Below, piece after piece: positions 1-6,375 of a stretch of DNA of 8,595 bases. The DNA is from an uncultured Bacilli bacterium (GTDB lineage: Bacteria > Bacillota_I > Bacilli_A > RF39 > UBA660): assembly GCA_944331815.1 (NCBI GenBank), contig CALVIQ010000046.1:1-8595 (forward strand), written 5' to 3'. How positions within the stretch are numbered: position 1 is the stretch's first letter; each line of letters opens with the position of its first letter. A program made the position numbers and the translations under genes. The notes beneath the pieces were generated by a model. It had not been told where the DNA came from, searched no databases, and saw only the letters and a program-made list of their open reading frames with translations.

Positions 1-18
1 CAATGTCATTAACTTAAG
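1..18 (+). repeat. Left terminal inverted repeat of the IS4 element
   Basis: CAATGTCATTAACTTAAG matches the reverse complement of 1497-1514 over all 18 bases; the next inner base differs. The repeat could extend left of the window, which cannot be tested here. Confidence 0.9.
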
Positions 19-51
19 CAAGAATTTTAGAAAAAAAATTCTTGCTTTTTT
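16..51 (+). terminator. Inward-facing intrinsic terminator inside the left IS end
   Basis: A 13-bp perfect stem (16-28 with 35-47) closes a 6-base loop and runs into a T-tract (46-51) on the plus strand. It would stop plus-strand transcription entering the element from the left, which would otherwise run antisense through the transposase gene. On the minus strand the stem is not followed by a T-run, so it is a poor terminator for the transposase itself. Confidence 0.75.
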
Positions 52-132
52 GTTTATATAACTTTTATGTTTAATTTTAGACACAACAAAACAATTGATA
101 CTTATTATCAAAATTTTACTATTAATATAAAT

Positions 133-1440
133 TTAAAATGTTTTACGTTTATTAATATGATGCTTATTATTTATTTTTTTATTTCTTTTATATTTACGAT
201 TTTTCCTTGTTGGACATAAATATTTTAAAATTAATTGTTCAAATTCATCCATTAATAATAATCTTTTTTTTGAACTTTTTTCCATAATAATATATATAAA
301 ATAGTTTTTTAATAACCCCATTGCCATATTATGATTTATTTTCATTTTATGTTTATATTTTTGTTGATTAATTTTTGCTTCTGCTACATTTATGTGTGAC
401 TGAGCTATATTATATACTAACATTTGACTTAATATTTCTTGCTTAACAATAACTTCTTTCCCACTTGATATTGTTTCTATTTTTAAGTTTTCTTTTAGTT
501 GATGATATGTACTTTCAATTGCCCACCTTAATTTATATAATTCTTTTATTTCCTCATATGTAAAATCTAAATTAGTTAATAGTATTTCTTTTTCTGTTTC
601 TAGTTCAATTTTTACAGCTCTTAATTTAATAGTATTACCATTTAAATAATATTCATATAATTCTGGTGCAGTTTTCTTTAGAGCTTTAATTCGATTATAT
701 TCATATTGAATTTCTATTTCTTCATCATTACTCTTCATTTGACTTATTTCTTTATTAAATGATTTACTATCTAAACGTTGAATAAATTTTATGTCGTTTT
801 TTATTGAATAATATATATCTTCTAAACTTACATAACCGCGATCTTTTATACTTATCATTTTATAATTACTAAATTTTAATTTCATATTTTCTCTATGTAT
901 TTTTGATAATTTCATATCATTTGTTCTATGTTTTGCAATGCATACATCTAATACAAATTTATTAAGTATATCAATTACTATAGAAACTTTTACCCTTGCT
1001 GTAGTCTGTGTTTTTTTTCTTCCAGAAGTTGTACTACCAAAACTTTTTTTACTAGTTTTAGTATTGGGTATTTCAAATTCACTTCCATCTGTTGCAGTTA
1101 ATAAATATCCTTTGTATAGCTTCATTTCTTCTTTACAATCTTGATAATAGACATCAAGCAATCCATTATTCAAATATTCAAATATATTTGGATTTAACTT
1201 TTCTCTTTGCTTAAGCATGCCTGGAGTACTTATACTTTCATATCCAGTGATCTTAAAAAATTGATATTCTTCCATTTTAGAACTTAATCCTTTCTTATTC
1301 ATATTATAAATTATTAATTCTTTTGGACCTATTTTCCTTTTTCTAGTAAAATCTGTTGTTTTATTTCTTACAAGTTCATAATTTAGTTTTGATTCTAGTT
1401 GGTCTCTGATGAAGTTTGTCCCATTTTGACTTTGCCTCAT
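133..1440 (-). CDS. IS4-family transposase
   Basis: DDE transposase of 435 aa that would cut and rejoin the ends of the surrounding element. The catalytic triad is visible as D118 (in ATDGSEF), D200 (in IKDRGYVS) and E309. The last lies in the exact family signature Y-(2)-R-(3)-E-(6)-K, residues Y302, R305, E309 and K316. The C-terminus (about residues 410-435) is very basic (PTRKNRKYKR), as in many IS4 transposases of gut Firmicutes. The ATG start is supported by AGGAAGG (1448-1454) seven bases upstream and by an extended -10 at 1468-1476. No frameshift or internal stop is present, so the gene looks intact. No convincing terminator follows the stop codon on the minus strand; only a weak 6-bp hairpin (95-111) is seen. 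Confidence 0.93.
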   Translation of the reverse strand: MRQSQNGTNFIRDQLESKLNYELVRNKTTDFTRKRKIGPKELIIYNMNKKGLSSKMEEYQFFKITGYESISTPGMLKQREKLNPNIFEYLNNGLLDVYYQDCKEEMKLYKGYLLTATDGSEFEIPNTKTSKKSFGSTTSGRKKTQTTARVKVSIVIDILNKFVLDVCIAKHRTNDMKLSKIHRENMKLKFSNYKMISIKDRGYVSLEDIYYSIKNDIKFIQRLDSKSFNKEISQMKSNDEEIEIQYEYNRIKALKKTAPELYEYYLNGNTIKLRAVKIELETEKEILLTNLDFTYEEIKELYKLRWAIESTYHQLKENLKIETISSGKEVIVKQEILSQMLVYNIAQSHINVAEAKINQQKYKHKMKINHNMAMGLLKNYFIYIIMEKSSKKRLLLMDEFEQLILKYLCPTRKNRKYKRNKKINNKHHINKRKTF

Positions 1441-1447
1441 ATTAAAA

Positions 1448-1476
1448 CCTTCCTATCCTTTTCTTTTATTATATCA
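1448..1476 (-). promoter_or_regulatory. Transposase promoter (extended -10) and ribosome binding site
   Basis: On the minus strand TGATATAAT (1468-1476) is a consensus -10 with the TGn extension, followed by the ribosome binding site AGGAAGG (1448-1454) and the ATG at 1440. No good -35 is visible; the place where it would lie is taken up by the inward-facing terminator. A promoter resting mainly on the extended -10 fits low basal expression. Confidence 0.6.
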
Positions 1477-1496
1477 AAAAAAACGCTTTCGCGTTT
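1476..1496 (-). terminator. Inward-facing intrinsic terminator inside the right IS end
   Basis: Read on the minus strand this is AAACGC-GAAA-GCGTTT, a 6-bp stem with a stable GAAA tetraloop, running into eight Ts (complement of 1476-1483). It faces into the element, so it stops transcripts arriving from murC before they reach the transposase. It also serves as the only evident terminator for murC, since just 12 bp of native sequence remain after the murC stop codon. Confidence 0.8.
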
Positions 1497-1514
1497 CTTA
1501 AGTTAATGACATTG
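1497..1514 (-). repeat. Right terminal inverted repeat of the IS4 element
   Basis: CTTAAGTTAATGACATTG is the perfect reverse complement of bases 1-18. Confidence 0.9.
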
Positions 1515-1526
1515 AGAAGTTTTCTT

Positions 1527-2831
1527 CTATTTTTTAGTTAATAATTCTTCATATTTATTTTGTAATACATATATATCTTTACTACTCATAAAAATCATAA
1601 CAGCATTTTTGTGTTTTAATAATTTATCAACAGTATCTAAATTAATATATTCACCATTATCAAGTTTATCTAATATAACTTTATATGTTACATCATCATA
1701 GCCTTCTTCTTCTCTATCAACTCCAACATCCATTATATATGATTTATCAGCCAAATTTAGTGCATCAGCAAATTCTTGAGCCATTTCTTTTGTTCTTGAT
1801 AAAGTATGAGTTTTTAAAATTGCTACTATTTCTTTATCAGGATATTTTTGTCTTGCACCTTTAATTGTAACTTTTACTTCAGTTGGATGGTGTGCATAAT
1901 CATCAATTGTTACTATATCTCCTATAACTTTTTCTTTGAATCTTCTTTTAGCACCTTCAAATGTTTTTAAATATTTAGCTACTTCTTTAGCTTCCAATCT
2001 TTCATAATAACATACACCAATTACTGCTAAAGAATTTAATAACATATGTTTACCATATAAAGGCAAATCAAAATGTCCATAATAATTATCTTCAACAAAA
2101 ACATCAAAACTTGTTCCTTCATTAGTAAATTCTACATCTTTAGCTATTATATCATTATCATCTTTTAATCCATAATAAAAAATTGGAACATTGACTTCTA
2201 ATGTATGGGTATAAGGATCATCACCGCAAGCAATTACCATTTTTTCAGCTAATCTAGCATATTCTTGATAGGCAGATATTACATCATCAATATCTTTATA
2301 ATAATCAATATGATCAAGTTCAATATTAGTTATTATAGCATAATAAGGAGTGTAATTTAAAAAATGTCTTTTATATTCACAAGCTTCTAAAGCAAAATAT
2401 TTATTTTCTTTGCTAGCATATCCTGTACCATCACCAATTAAATAATTACAACCTGTTATATTTTTTAATACATGACTTAACATAGCAGTTGTAGTAGTTT
2501 TTCCATGACAACCTGCAATAGTTATCGTTTCAAACATTTTAGTTAATTTACCTACCATATCTTGATATGAATATATTTTTAATCCTAATTCATTTGCTCT
2601 TACAATTTCTTCATGTGTATCTTTAAAAGCATTACCTTGAATTATTATCATATCTTCTTTTATATTTTCTTTATTAAATTCATATATTTTTATACCTTTA
2701 TCTAATAATGCTTGTTCTGTAAAAAAGTGATCGGGTTTATCACTGCCCTCTACTTCATAGCCTAATCCATCAAGAATTTGCGCTAAAGCACTCATTCCTG
2801 TTCCTTTTATTCCAACAAGAAAGTATCTCAT
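1527..2831 (-). CDS. murC: UDP-N-acetylmuramate--L-alanine ligase MurC
   Basis: ATP-dependent cytoplasmic ligase that adds L-alanine, the first stem-peptide residue, to UDP-N-acetylmuramate in peptidoglycan synthesis. At 434 aa it has the usual MurC length. The N-terminal Rossmann-like domain begins with GIKGTGMSALA (8-18). The central domain carries the ATP loop GCHGKTTTT (107-115), the EACEYKRHFL motif (149-158) and NIELDHIDYY (169-178). A later segment shows KRRFKE (295-300) and DDYAHHPTE (310-318), and the C-terminal domain shows THTLSRT (341-347). The ATG start is backed by AGGAG (2840-2844) eight bases upstream. The gene lies downstream of obg on the same strand, separated from it by the tnpB element. 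An IS4-family element was inserted 12 bp past its stop. Mpl is a less likely alternative, because length and motifs fit MurC and Mpl is mainly proteobacterial. Confidence 0.95.
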   Translation of the reverse strand: MRYFLVGIKGTGMSALAQILDGLGYEVEGSDKPDHFFTEQALLDKGIKIYEFNKENIKEDMIIIQGNAFKDTHEEIVRANELGLKIYSYQDMVGKLTKMFETITIAGCHGKTTTTAMLSHVLKNITGCNYLIGDGTGYASKENKYFALEACEYKRHFLNYTPYYAIITNIELDHIDYYKDIDDVISAYQEYARLAEKMVIACGDDPYTHTLEVNVPIFYYGLKDDNDIIAKDVEFTNEGTSFDVFVEDNYYGHFDLPLYGKHMLLNSLAVIGVCYYERLEAKEVAKYLKTFEGAKRRFKEKVIGDIVTIDDYAHHPTEVKVTIKGARQKYPDKEIVAILKTHTLSRTKEMAQEFADALNLADKSYIMDVGVDREEEGYDDVTYKVILDKLDNGEYINLDTVDKLLKHKNAVMIFMSSKDIYVLQNKYEELLTKK

Positions 2832-2839
2832 CTAATCAT

Positions 2840-2861
2840 CTCCTATTTATATTTTACACCA
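2840..2861 (-). promoter_or_regulatory. Possible murC promoter -10 and ribosome binding site
   Basis: Upstream of the AGGAG site the minus strand reads GGTGTAAAATATAAATAGGAG, offering TAAAAT or TATAAA as a -10. No clear -35 is present at 16-18 bp. murC needs a local promoter if the obg terminator and the tnpB element cut it off from upstream transcription, but the sequence match is weak. Confidence 0.3.
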
Positions 2862-2897
2862 TTACAAAGTAAAAAGTCCATATTTTTAAGAACAAAA

Positions 2898-2912
2898 GTC
2901 AAATAATTTGAC
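2898..2912. repeat. 15-bp palindrome at the right end of the tnpB element
   Basis: GTCAAATAATTTGAC has two perfect 7-base arms around one central base. On the minus strand it ends in TTGAC and is followed by TTTTGTTCTT. It may be the subterminal hairpin of the element's right end or a weak terminator for the RNA upstream. Confidence 0.55.
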
Positions 2913-3048
2913 TGCATCTAATCTCACGATTAAATATTTCTCCTTCTTCGGTGGCTTTTGCTTTTTCCTCCAGAGACTAATTTCCGATAGTCGCTACCGT
3001 ACTTGTTTTTATTTATTTTATTTGCAGTGAAATTTTTTTGAGGTTTGT
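2898..3048 (-). ncRNA. Candidate omega-RNA scaffold / right end of tnpB element
   Basis: The 150 bases after tnpB are structured, and 2938-3000 is strikingly richer in G and C than the surroundings, as expected of a folded RNA rather than AT-rich spacer. On the minus strand CGGTAG pairs with CTATCG (six pairs, one G-U, loop CGA), and GACTA can alternatively pair with TAGTC. GGAGG and GCCACCG segments offer further pairing, including CGGTAGC with GCCACCG (6 of 7). A 15-base palindrome (2898-2912) closes the region. In IS200/IS605-type elements the RNA guide for TnpB comes from the 3' end of tnpB and the right end, ending in a guide copied from flanking DNA. Position and composition fit; the exact ends are not determined. 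Confidence 0.5.
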
Positions 3049-4194
3049 TCATGTAAATAACTTAGTATTATTTATTAAACCTTCCCACATTATATTTATT
3101 GCTGCATTTATATCTCGATCATTTTCATTGTTGCATTTTGAACATGTCCATTTTCTTTTATTTAAGTCTTTTAATTCTTTATTTTTATTATTACAATGAC
3201 TACATATTTGACTACTTGGATAATATGTGTCTATTTGATAAAAATGTTTGTTTTGCCATTTACTTTTATATTCTAGTTGTCTTATTATTTCACTTAAACT
3301 TGCATCACTTAAATATTTGGACATCTCTTTTTTTTCTATTAGTTTTTTTATTTGTATGGTTTCGGTTATTATTAAGTCGTTAGCACTTACTATTTCTTTT
3401 GTTATTTTATGAATTGTATAATTTCTTGCATTTTTTAGTTTTTTATATGTTTCTTTTATTTTGTTTTTTATTTTGTAATAATTTTTGCTATATTTTTCTT
3501 TTTTGCTTAACCATTTTTGTAAATTTTTTATTTTATTTTCATATTTGGTTATGTATTTTTTATTTTCGTATTTTTCTCCGAAACTTGTTATTACTAAATC
3601 TTTTACTCCTAAATCTATTCCAACTATTGTTTTTGGAATTATATTTTTTTCTTTTATTTCTTGTTCATATAATACTGATACATAGTATTTATTTGTTTCT
3701 TTACTTATTGTAGCATTTATTATTCTTCCTTTTATTTCTTTTGTTTTACGATATCCTCTTATTTTCATATTCTTTAGTTTTGGTAACGTGATTGTTTTGC
3801 TTATTATATCTAATTTAATATTTTCATATACTTTATTTTTATAGATGTTTTTTATATAGTTTGTGCGATAACTATTTTTACTATATTTGTCTTTATATTT
3901 TGGATAATTTTTTGTTCTATGAAAATTTTTAAAGGCATTTCCTAAATCAAATATAGTAGTTGATAAAGCCATACTATCTACTTCCATTAACCATGGATAT
4001 GTTTGTTTTAAAAGTGGTAATTCTTTTATACAATCAAATTTTTGCTTAGTCATTTTATTTTCTTTATATAGTTTTTATTTTTCATATAACATTGTATTAT
4101 AGATAAATCTAGTACTGCCTAAAGTTTTATTTATTAATTCTTGTTGAATTTTGTTTGGATATAATCTAAATTTATATGCTTTATATATTTTCAT
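3049..4194 (-). pseudogene. tnpB: TnpB (IS605 OrfB family) with premature stop
   Basis: TnpB is the RNA-guided RuvC-type nuclease of IS200/IS605 elements and an ancestor of Cas12. Translation from the ATG at 4194 gives the conserved N-terminus ([18 protein letters not shown]...) but meets TAA at 4075-4077, codon 40. The same frame then runs on to the end at 3049. Counting the stop as a residue the protein would be 381 aa, normal for TnpB. The rest is intact: RuvC-I D in VGIDLGVKD, RuvC-II E in IITETIQI, a CSHC/CSKC zinc finger and RuvC-III D in NDRDINAAINI. An ORF from an internal ATG at 4053 (334 aa) has no ribosome binding site and would lack the N-terminal OrfB_IS605 helix-turn-helix region, so it is probably not functional. 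One base change separates this from an intact gene, so decay is recent or the stop is suppressed or a sequencing error. Confidence 0.85.
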
Positions 4195-4243
4195 TTTATC
4201 ACCACCGTGATTAAATTTTATCATACGTACATATGTTTGTCAA
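4195..4243 (-). promoter_or_regulatory. tnpB promoter and GGTGA ribosome binding site
   Basis: On the minus strand TTGACA (4238-4243), a 17-bp spacer and TAAAAT (4215-4220) preceded by TGA form a near-consensus sigma-A promoter. GGTGGTGA lies just upstream of the ATG at 4194. The spacer contains a 14-base imperfect inverted repeat (CATATGT/ACGTATG, one mismatch, 4223-4236) that could be an operator or the left-end hairpin of the element. Confidence 0.75.
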
Positions 4244-4284
4244 TATACTTATTTAAAATTTTTCAAAGCACTTTCCTAGTATAT

Positions 4285-4308
4285 AAAAAAACACTAATTT
4301 AGTGTTTT
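4285..4308 (-). terminator. obg intrinsic terminator
   Basis: An 8-bp stem (4288-4295 with 4301-4308) with a 5-base loop overlaps the obg stop codon and is followed by a T-tract on the minus strand (complement of 4285-4291). It probably separates obg from the tnpB element downstream. A short T-run on the other strand might give weak bidirectional action. Confidence 0.8.
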
Positions 4309-5575
4309 ACTCCTTATATTCAAATTCAAAATCTAATATTCTAATAGTATCTCCTTCTTGTGCTCCTAATTTTCTAAGTTCATCATCAACGCCATATTTT
4401 CTTAATTTATTGGCAAATCTGTTAGCCGATTCATCAGTATTGAATTTAGTCATTTTTAACAATTTTTCTATTTTTTCACCTTTTACTATCCAAGTATTAT
4501 TATCTTTAACAATTGTGAATGGTTTTTCTTCTTTAAATTTGTATAAAACATGACTTTCAAATTTTTCTTCTTCATATAATGGTTCTTTTTTTATTTTATC
4601 TAACATATTAGCTAATACTTCAACTACTTCTTTTAATCCTTCATTATTAATTGCTCTAACTGGATAAATAGGTATATCTACTTTTTCCTTAAATTCTTCT
4701 AAGTTATTTAAAGCATCAGGCATATCCATTTTATTAGCTATAATAATTTGTGGTTTTTCTAATATTTTAGGATTAAATTGTTCTAATTCTTTATTTATAA
4801 TTAAATAATCATCATATGGATTTCTTCCTTCTGTTGCACCCATATCAATAACATGAGCAATTACTCTAGTTCTTTCAATATGTTTTAAAAATTGATCACC
4901 CAAACCATCACCTTGACTTGCACCTTCTATTAAACCAGGTAAATCAGCTACAACAAATGATGAATTATTTGATTTAACAACACCTAAATTAGGTTTTAAA
5001 GTTGTAAAATGATAAGCGGCTATTTTAGGTTTAGCTTTTGATATTTGTGAGATAATCGTTGATTTACCAACACTAGGCATTCCTACTAATCCAACATCTG
5101 CTAATAATTTTAATTCTACTTTAACATTTCTAACTTCACCTGGTTCACCATTCTCAGCAAAATGAGGAGCAGGATTTGACTTAGTAGCAAAAGCAATATT
5201 ACCTCTACCACCTCGGCCACCAGCTGCTACTACGACTTCATCATCCTTTTTAGTTAAATCAGCAATAATTAAATTAGTATCTAAATCAGTAATAACTGTT
5301 CCTAAAGGTACTTTAACAATAATATTTTCTGCTTTAGCACCATGCATTCCCTTGCCTTGACCATTTTCACCTTTTTTTCCTTTAATTTGTTTTTGATATC
5401 TTAAATCAATTAAAGTATTTAAGCCCTCATCAACTTTAAAGATGATATCTGATCCCTTACCACCATTACCACCAAAAGGTCCACCCATTTCTACAAATTT
5501 TTCTCTTCTAAAAGCCATGCACCCATCACCACCGGATCCTGCAATGAGTTCTAATTTTACTTCATCAATAAACAT
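4307..5575 (-). CDS. obg: Obg-family GTPase
   Basis: Essential GTPase that binds the 50S subunit late in assembly and links it to growth state. The 422-aa protein has all three Obg parts: the glycine-rich Obg fold (about 1-157; GSGGDGCMAFRREKF, GGPFGGNGGKG, GGRGGRGN), the G domain (about 158-330) and a C-terminal OCT domain (about 343-421). G-domain motifs are G1 GMPSVGKS (165-172), switch TTLKPNLG (191-198), DLPG (211-214) and NKMD (281-284). I place the start at 5575, giving MFIDEV as in other Obg proteins, preceded by GGTGAT (5580-5585). An in-frame ATG at 5593 has no binding site and overlaps the promoter -10. The gene order after rpmA matches Bacillus, with a receiver gene in between. 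Confidence 0.97.
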   Translation of the reverse strand: MFIDEVKLELIAGSGGDGCMAFRREKFVEMGGPFGGNGGKGSDIIFKVDEGLNTLIDLRYQKQIKGKKGENGQGKGMHGAKAENIIVKVPLGTVITDLDTNLIIADLTKKDDEVVVAAGGRGGRGNIAFATKSNPAPHFAENGEPGEVRNVKVELKLLADVGLVGMPSVGKSTIISQISKAKPKIAAYHFTTLKPNLGVVKSNNSSFVVADLPGLIEGASQGDGLGDQFLKHIERTRVIAHVIDMGATEGRNPYDDYLIINKELEQFNPKILEKPQIIIANKMDMPDALNNLEEFKEKVDIPIYPVRAINNEGLKEVVEVLANMLDKIKKEPLYEEEKFESHVLYKFKEEKPFTIVKDNNTWIVKGEKIEKLLKMTKFNTDESANRFANKLRKYGVDDELRKLGAQEGDTIRILDFEFEYKE

Positions 5576-5591
5576 GTAAATCACCAAATAC

Positions 5592-5620
5592 ATTATACAT
5601 TAAAAAAAAACAGTAGTAAA
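5592..5620 (-). promoter_or_regulatory. obg promoter
   Basis: On the minus strand TTTACT (5615-5620), a 17-bp spacer and a perfect TATAAT (5592-5597) lie between the receiver gene and obg. Transcription would start near 5584-5586, almost at the GGTGAT binding site, giving a 5' leader of only about 10 bases. Confidence 0.65.
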
Positions 5621-5622
5621 TA

Positions 5623-5997
5623 CTATTTTCTTAAAATCATTTTTTCTAAGCTAGCTCTTATTTCTTTTTCATTAAAAGGTTTATTTAATACATCTACTAT
5701 TGGATACTTAAACACTTTATCAATTGAATCTTTTGTATCGTCACCAGTTAATATACAGACTGGTATTTTATTAAATAAATTATGATTTTTAAAAACTTCT
5801 AAAACTTCAAAGCCATTAAAATTAGGCATATTTAAATCTAAAAACATTCCTACAAATTCATTATTAAAATTATTTCTAACTGCTTCTATTGCTTCTTTAC
5901 CATCTTTAGCAGTTATTACATTATATTCATCTTTAAACATTTTCGATGCAAATACTGTAATTAAACTAGAATCATCAACAATTAACAATATCTTCAT
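5623..5997 (-). CDS. Stand-alone receiver-domain response regulator (CheY/Spo0F-like)
   Basis: A 124-aa protein made of a single receiver domain with no output domain. Receiver residues are all present: acidic pair D8/D9 (IVDDSS), phospho-acceptor D54 (MFLDLNMP), T84 (CILTGDD) and K106 (LNKPF). It should accept phosphate from a histidine kinase or phosphotransferase and act by protein contact or by passing phosphate on. It starts at ATG 5997 with GAGGT seven bases upstream and has its own extended -10. It stands between rpmA and obg, where B. subtilis carries spo0B, which raises a role in a phosphorelay (inference). It has no resemblance to Spo0B itself, which is a four-helix phosphotransferase. 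Chemotaxis is possible, but no che genes are in view. Confidence 0.9.
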   Translation of the reverse strand: MKILLIVDDSSLITVFASKMFKDEYNVITAKDGKEAIEAVRNNFNNEFVGMFLDLNMPNFNGFEVLEVFKNHNLFNKIPVCILTGDDTKDSIDKVFKYPIVDVLNKPFNEKEIRASLEKMILRK

Positions 5998-6016
5998 ATA
6001 ATCTACCTCTATTGTA

Positions 6017-6025
6017 ATTATATCA
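6017..6025 (-). promoter_or_regulatory. Extended -10 promoter of the receiver gene
   Basis: TGATATAAT on the minus strand is a perfect extended -10; the matching -35 region (near 6040-6045) is weak. The start codon lies about 20 bases downstream of the -10. It gives the receiver gene a unit separate from the ribosomal genes, which end in a terminator just upstream. Confidence 0.65.
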
Positions 6026-6065
6026 TATTTTTTAAAATTTTGTTCTTTATATGTAAATATTTATT

Positions 6066-6122
6066 AAAAAAAAGATAAAAAACTATTTAGTAGTGTAAAC
6101 ACTTACTTGTTTTTTATCTTTT
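6066..6122 (-). terminator. Long rpmA terminator hairpin overlapping the coding end
   Basis: A perfect 14-bp inverted repeat (6070-6083 with 6109-6122) encloses a nested 5-bp hairpin (6092-6103) and is followed by a T-tract on the minus strand (complement of 6066-6073). The ascending arm and loop are made of the last codons of rpmA, so the hairpin can form only after ribosomes clear the end of the message. It ends the rplU-prp-rpmA unit. Confidence 0.7.
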
Positions 6123-6373
6123 CCAACTCTTTCAAATTTAACATATCCATCTATTTTAGCATAAACAGTATCATCAGAGCCAATTCCAACATTAACACCT
6201 GGATAAACTTTAGTTCCTCTTTGACGATATAAAATAGATCCGCCTGTTACATACTCACCATCACTAGCTTTGGCACCTAATCTTTTTGAAATTGAATCAC
6301 GGCCATTTTTAGTAGAACCTTGTCCTTTTTTGTGAGCAAATAATTGTATATTTAATTGCATCAATTTTAACAC
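6083..6373 (-). CDS. rpmA: Large ribosomal subunit protein bL27 with cleavable N-terminal extension
   Basis: bL27 reaches towards the peptidyl-transferase centre of the 50S subunit. Visible family sequence includes [28 protein letters not shown] and the C-terminal [15 protein letters not shown]. The N-terminus is the Firmicutes form: an extension ending NIQLFA directly before HKKG, which Prp removes. I choose the GTG at 6373, giving MLKLMQLN. It lies 8 bases after AGGAGG and gives the MLKL-type start common in this group. ATG 6361 is 20 bases from that site and GTG 6382 overlaps it. The predicted precursor is 96 aa. The prp stop codon is only 2 bases upstream, so the two are probably translationally coupled. 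Confidence 0.95.
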   Translation of the reverse strand: MLKLMQLNIQLFAHKKGQGSTKNGRDSISKRLGAKASDGEYVTGGSILYRQRGTKVYPGVNVGIGSDDTVYAKIDGYVKFERVGKDKKQVSVYTTK

Positions 6374-6375
6374 AA

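Larger units (their letters stand above)
1..1514 (-). mobile_element. Complete IS4-family insertion sequence
   Basis: The element is bounded by two 18-bp perfect terminal inverted repeats (1-18 and 1497-1514) and encodes one transposase on the minus strand with the DDE and YREK signature of the IS4 family. It measures 1514 bp if base 1 is the true left end; the window starts exactly there, so target duplication on the left cannot be seen and the right flank alone does not show one. The element lies 12 bp beyond the murC stop codon and breaks no gene on that side. Terminators sit just inside both ends and an extended -10 promoter drives the transposase. Ends, promoter and reading frame are intact, so it may be active. 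Confidence 0.9.
2898..4238 (-). mobile_element. tnpB-only IS200/IS605-type element, approximate ends
   Basis: A tnpB gene with its own promoter and a structured 3' region sits between obg and murC, with no TnpA transposase gene beside it, so it would need TnpA in trans. The ends proposed here are inference. The left one lies just after TTGAC (4239-4243 read on the minus strand), and the right one at the TTGAC that ends the palindrome at 2898. IS200/IS605 elements insert next to short T-rich tetra- or pentanucleotides and leave no target duplication, so ends cannot be proved from one copy. The broken tnpB suggests a decaying copy. Confidence 0.45.

Noticed and set aside
95..111. Small inverted repeat TTGATA/TATCAA as transposase terminator
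   Set aside because: Only six A/T-rich pairs and no uninterrupted T-run on the minus strand; expected by chance in such DNA.
938..1144. Plus-strand open frame opposite the IS4 transposase
   Set aside because: It is the complement of a well-supported DDE transposase, has no family motifs and its composition mirrors the opposite strand.
3099..3713. Three plus-strand open frames rich in Phe, Leu and Tyr opposite tnpB
   Set aside because: They look like membrane proteins only because they are the complement of Lys/Asn/Ile-rich tnpB codons; no binding sites or motifs support them.
3049..4053. Treating the 334-aa frame as a complete TnpB
   Set aside because: The conserved N-terminus is present upstream in the same frame behind a TAA, and the internal ATG lacks a ribosome binding site.
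4302..4553. Plus-strand open frame opposite the end of obg
   Set aside because: Lies entirely over the conserved OCT-domain coding region and the obg terminator.
5601..5625. Terminator between the receiver gene and obg
   Set aside because: The minus strand has nine Ts but the preceding stem is only four solid pairs with a mismatch above; read-through into obg is likely.
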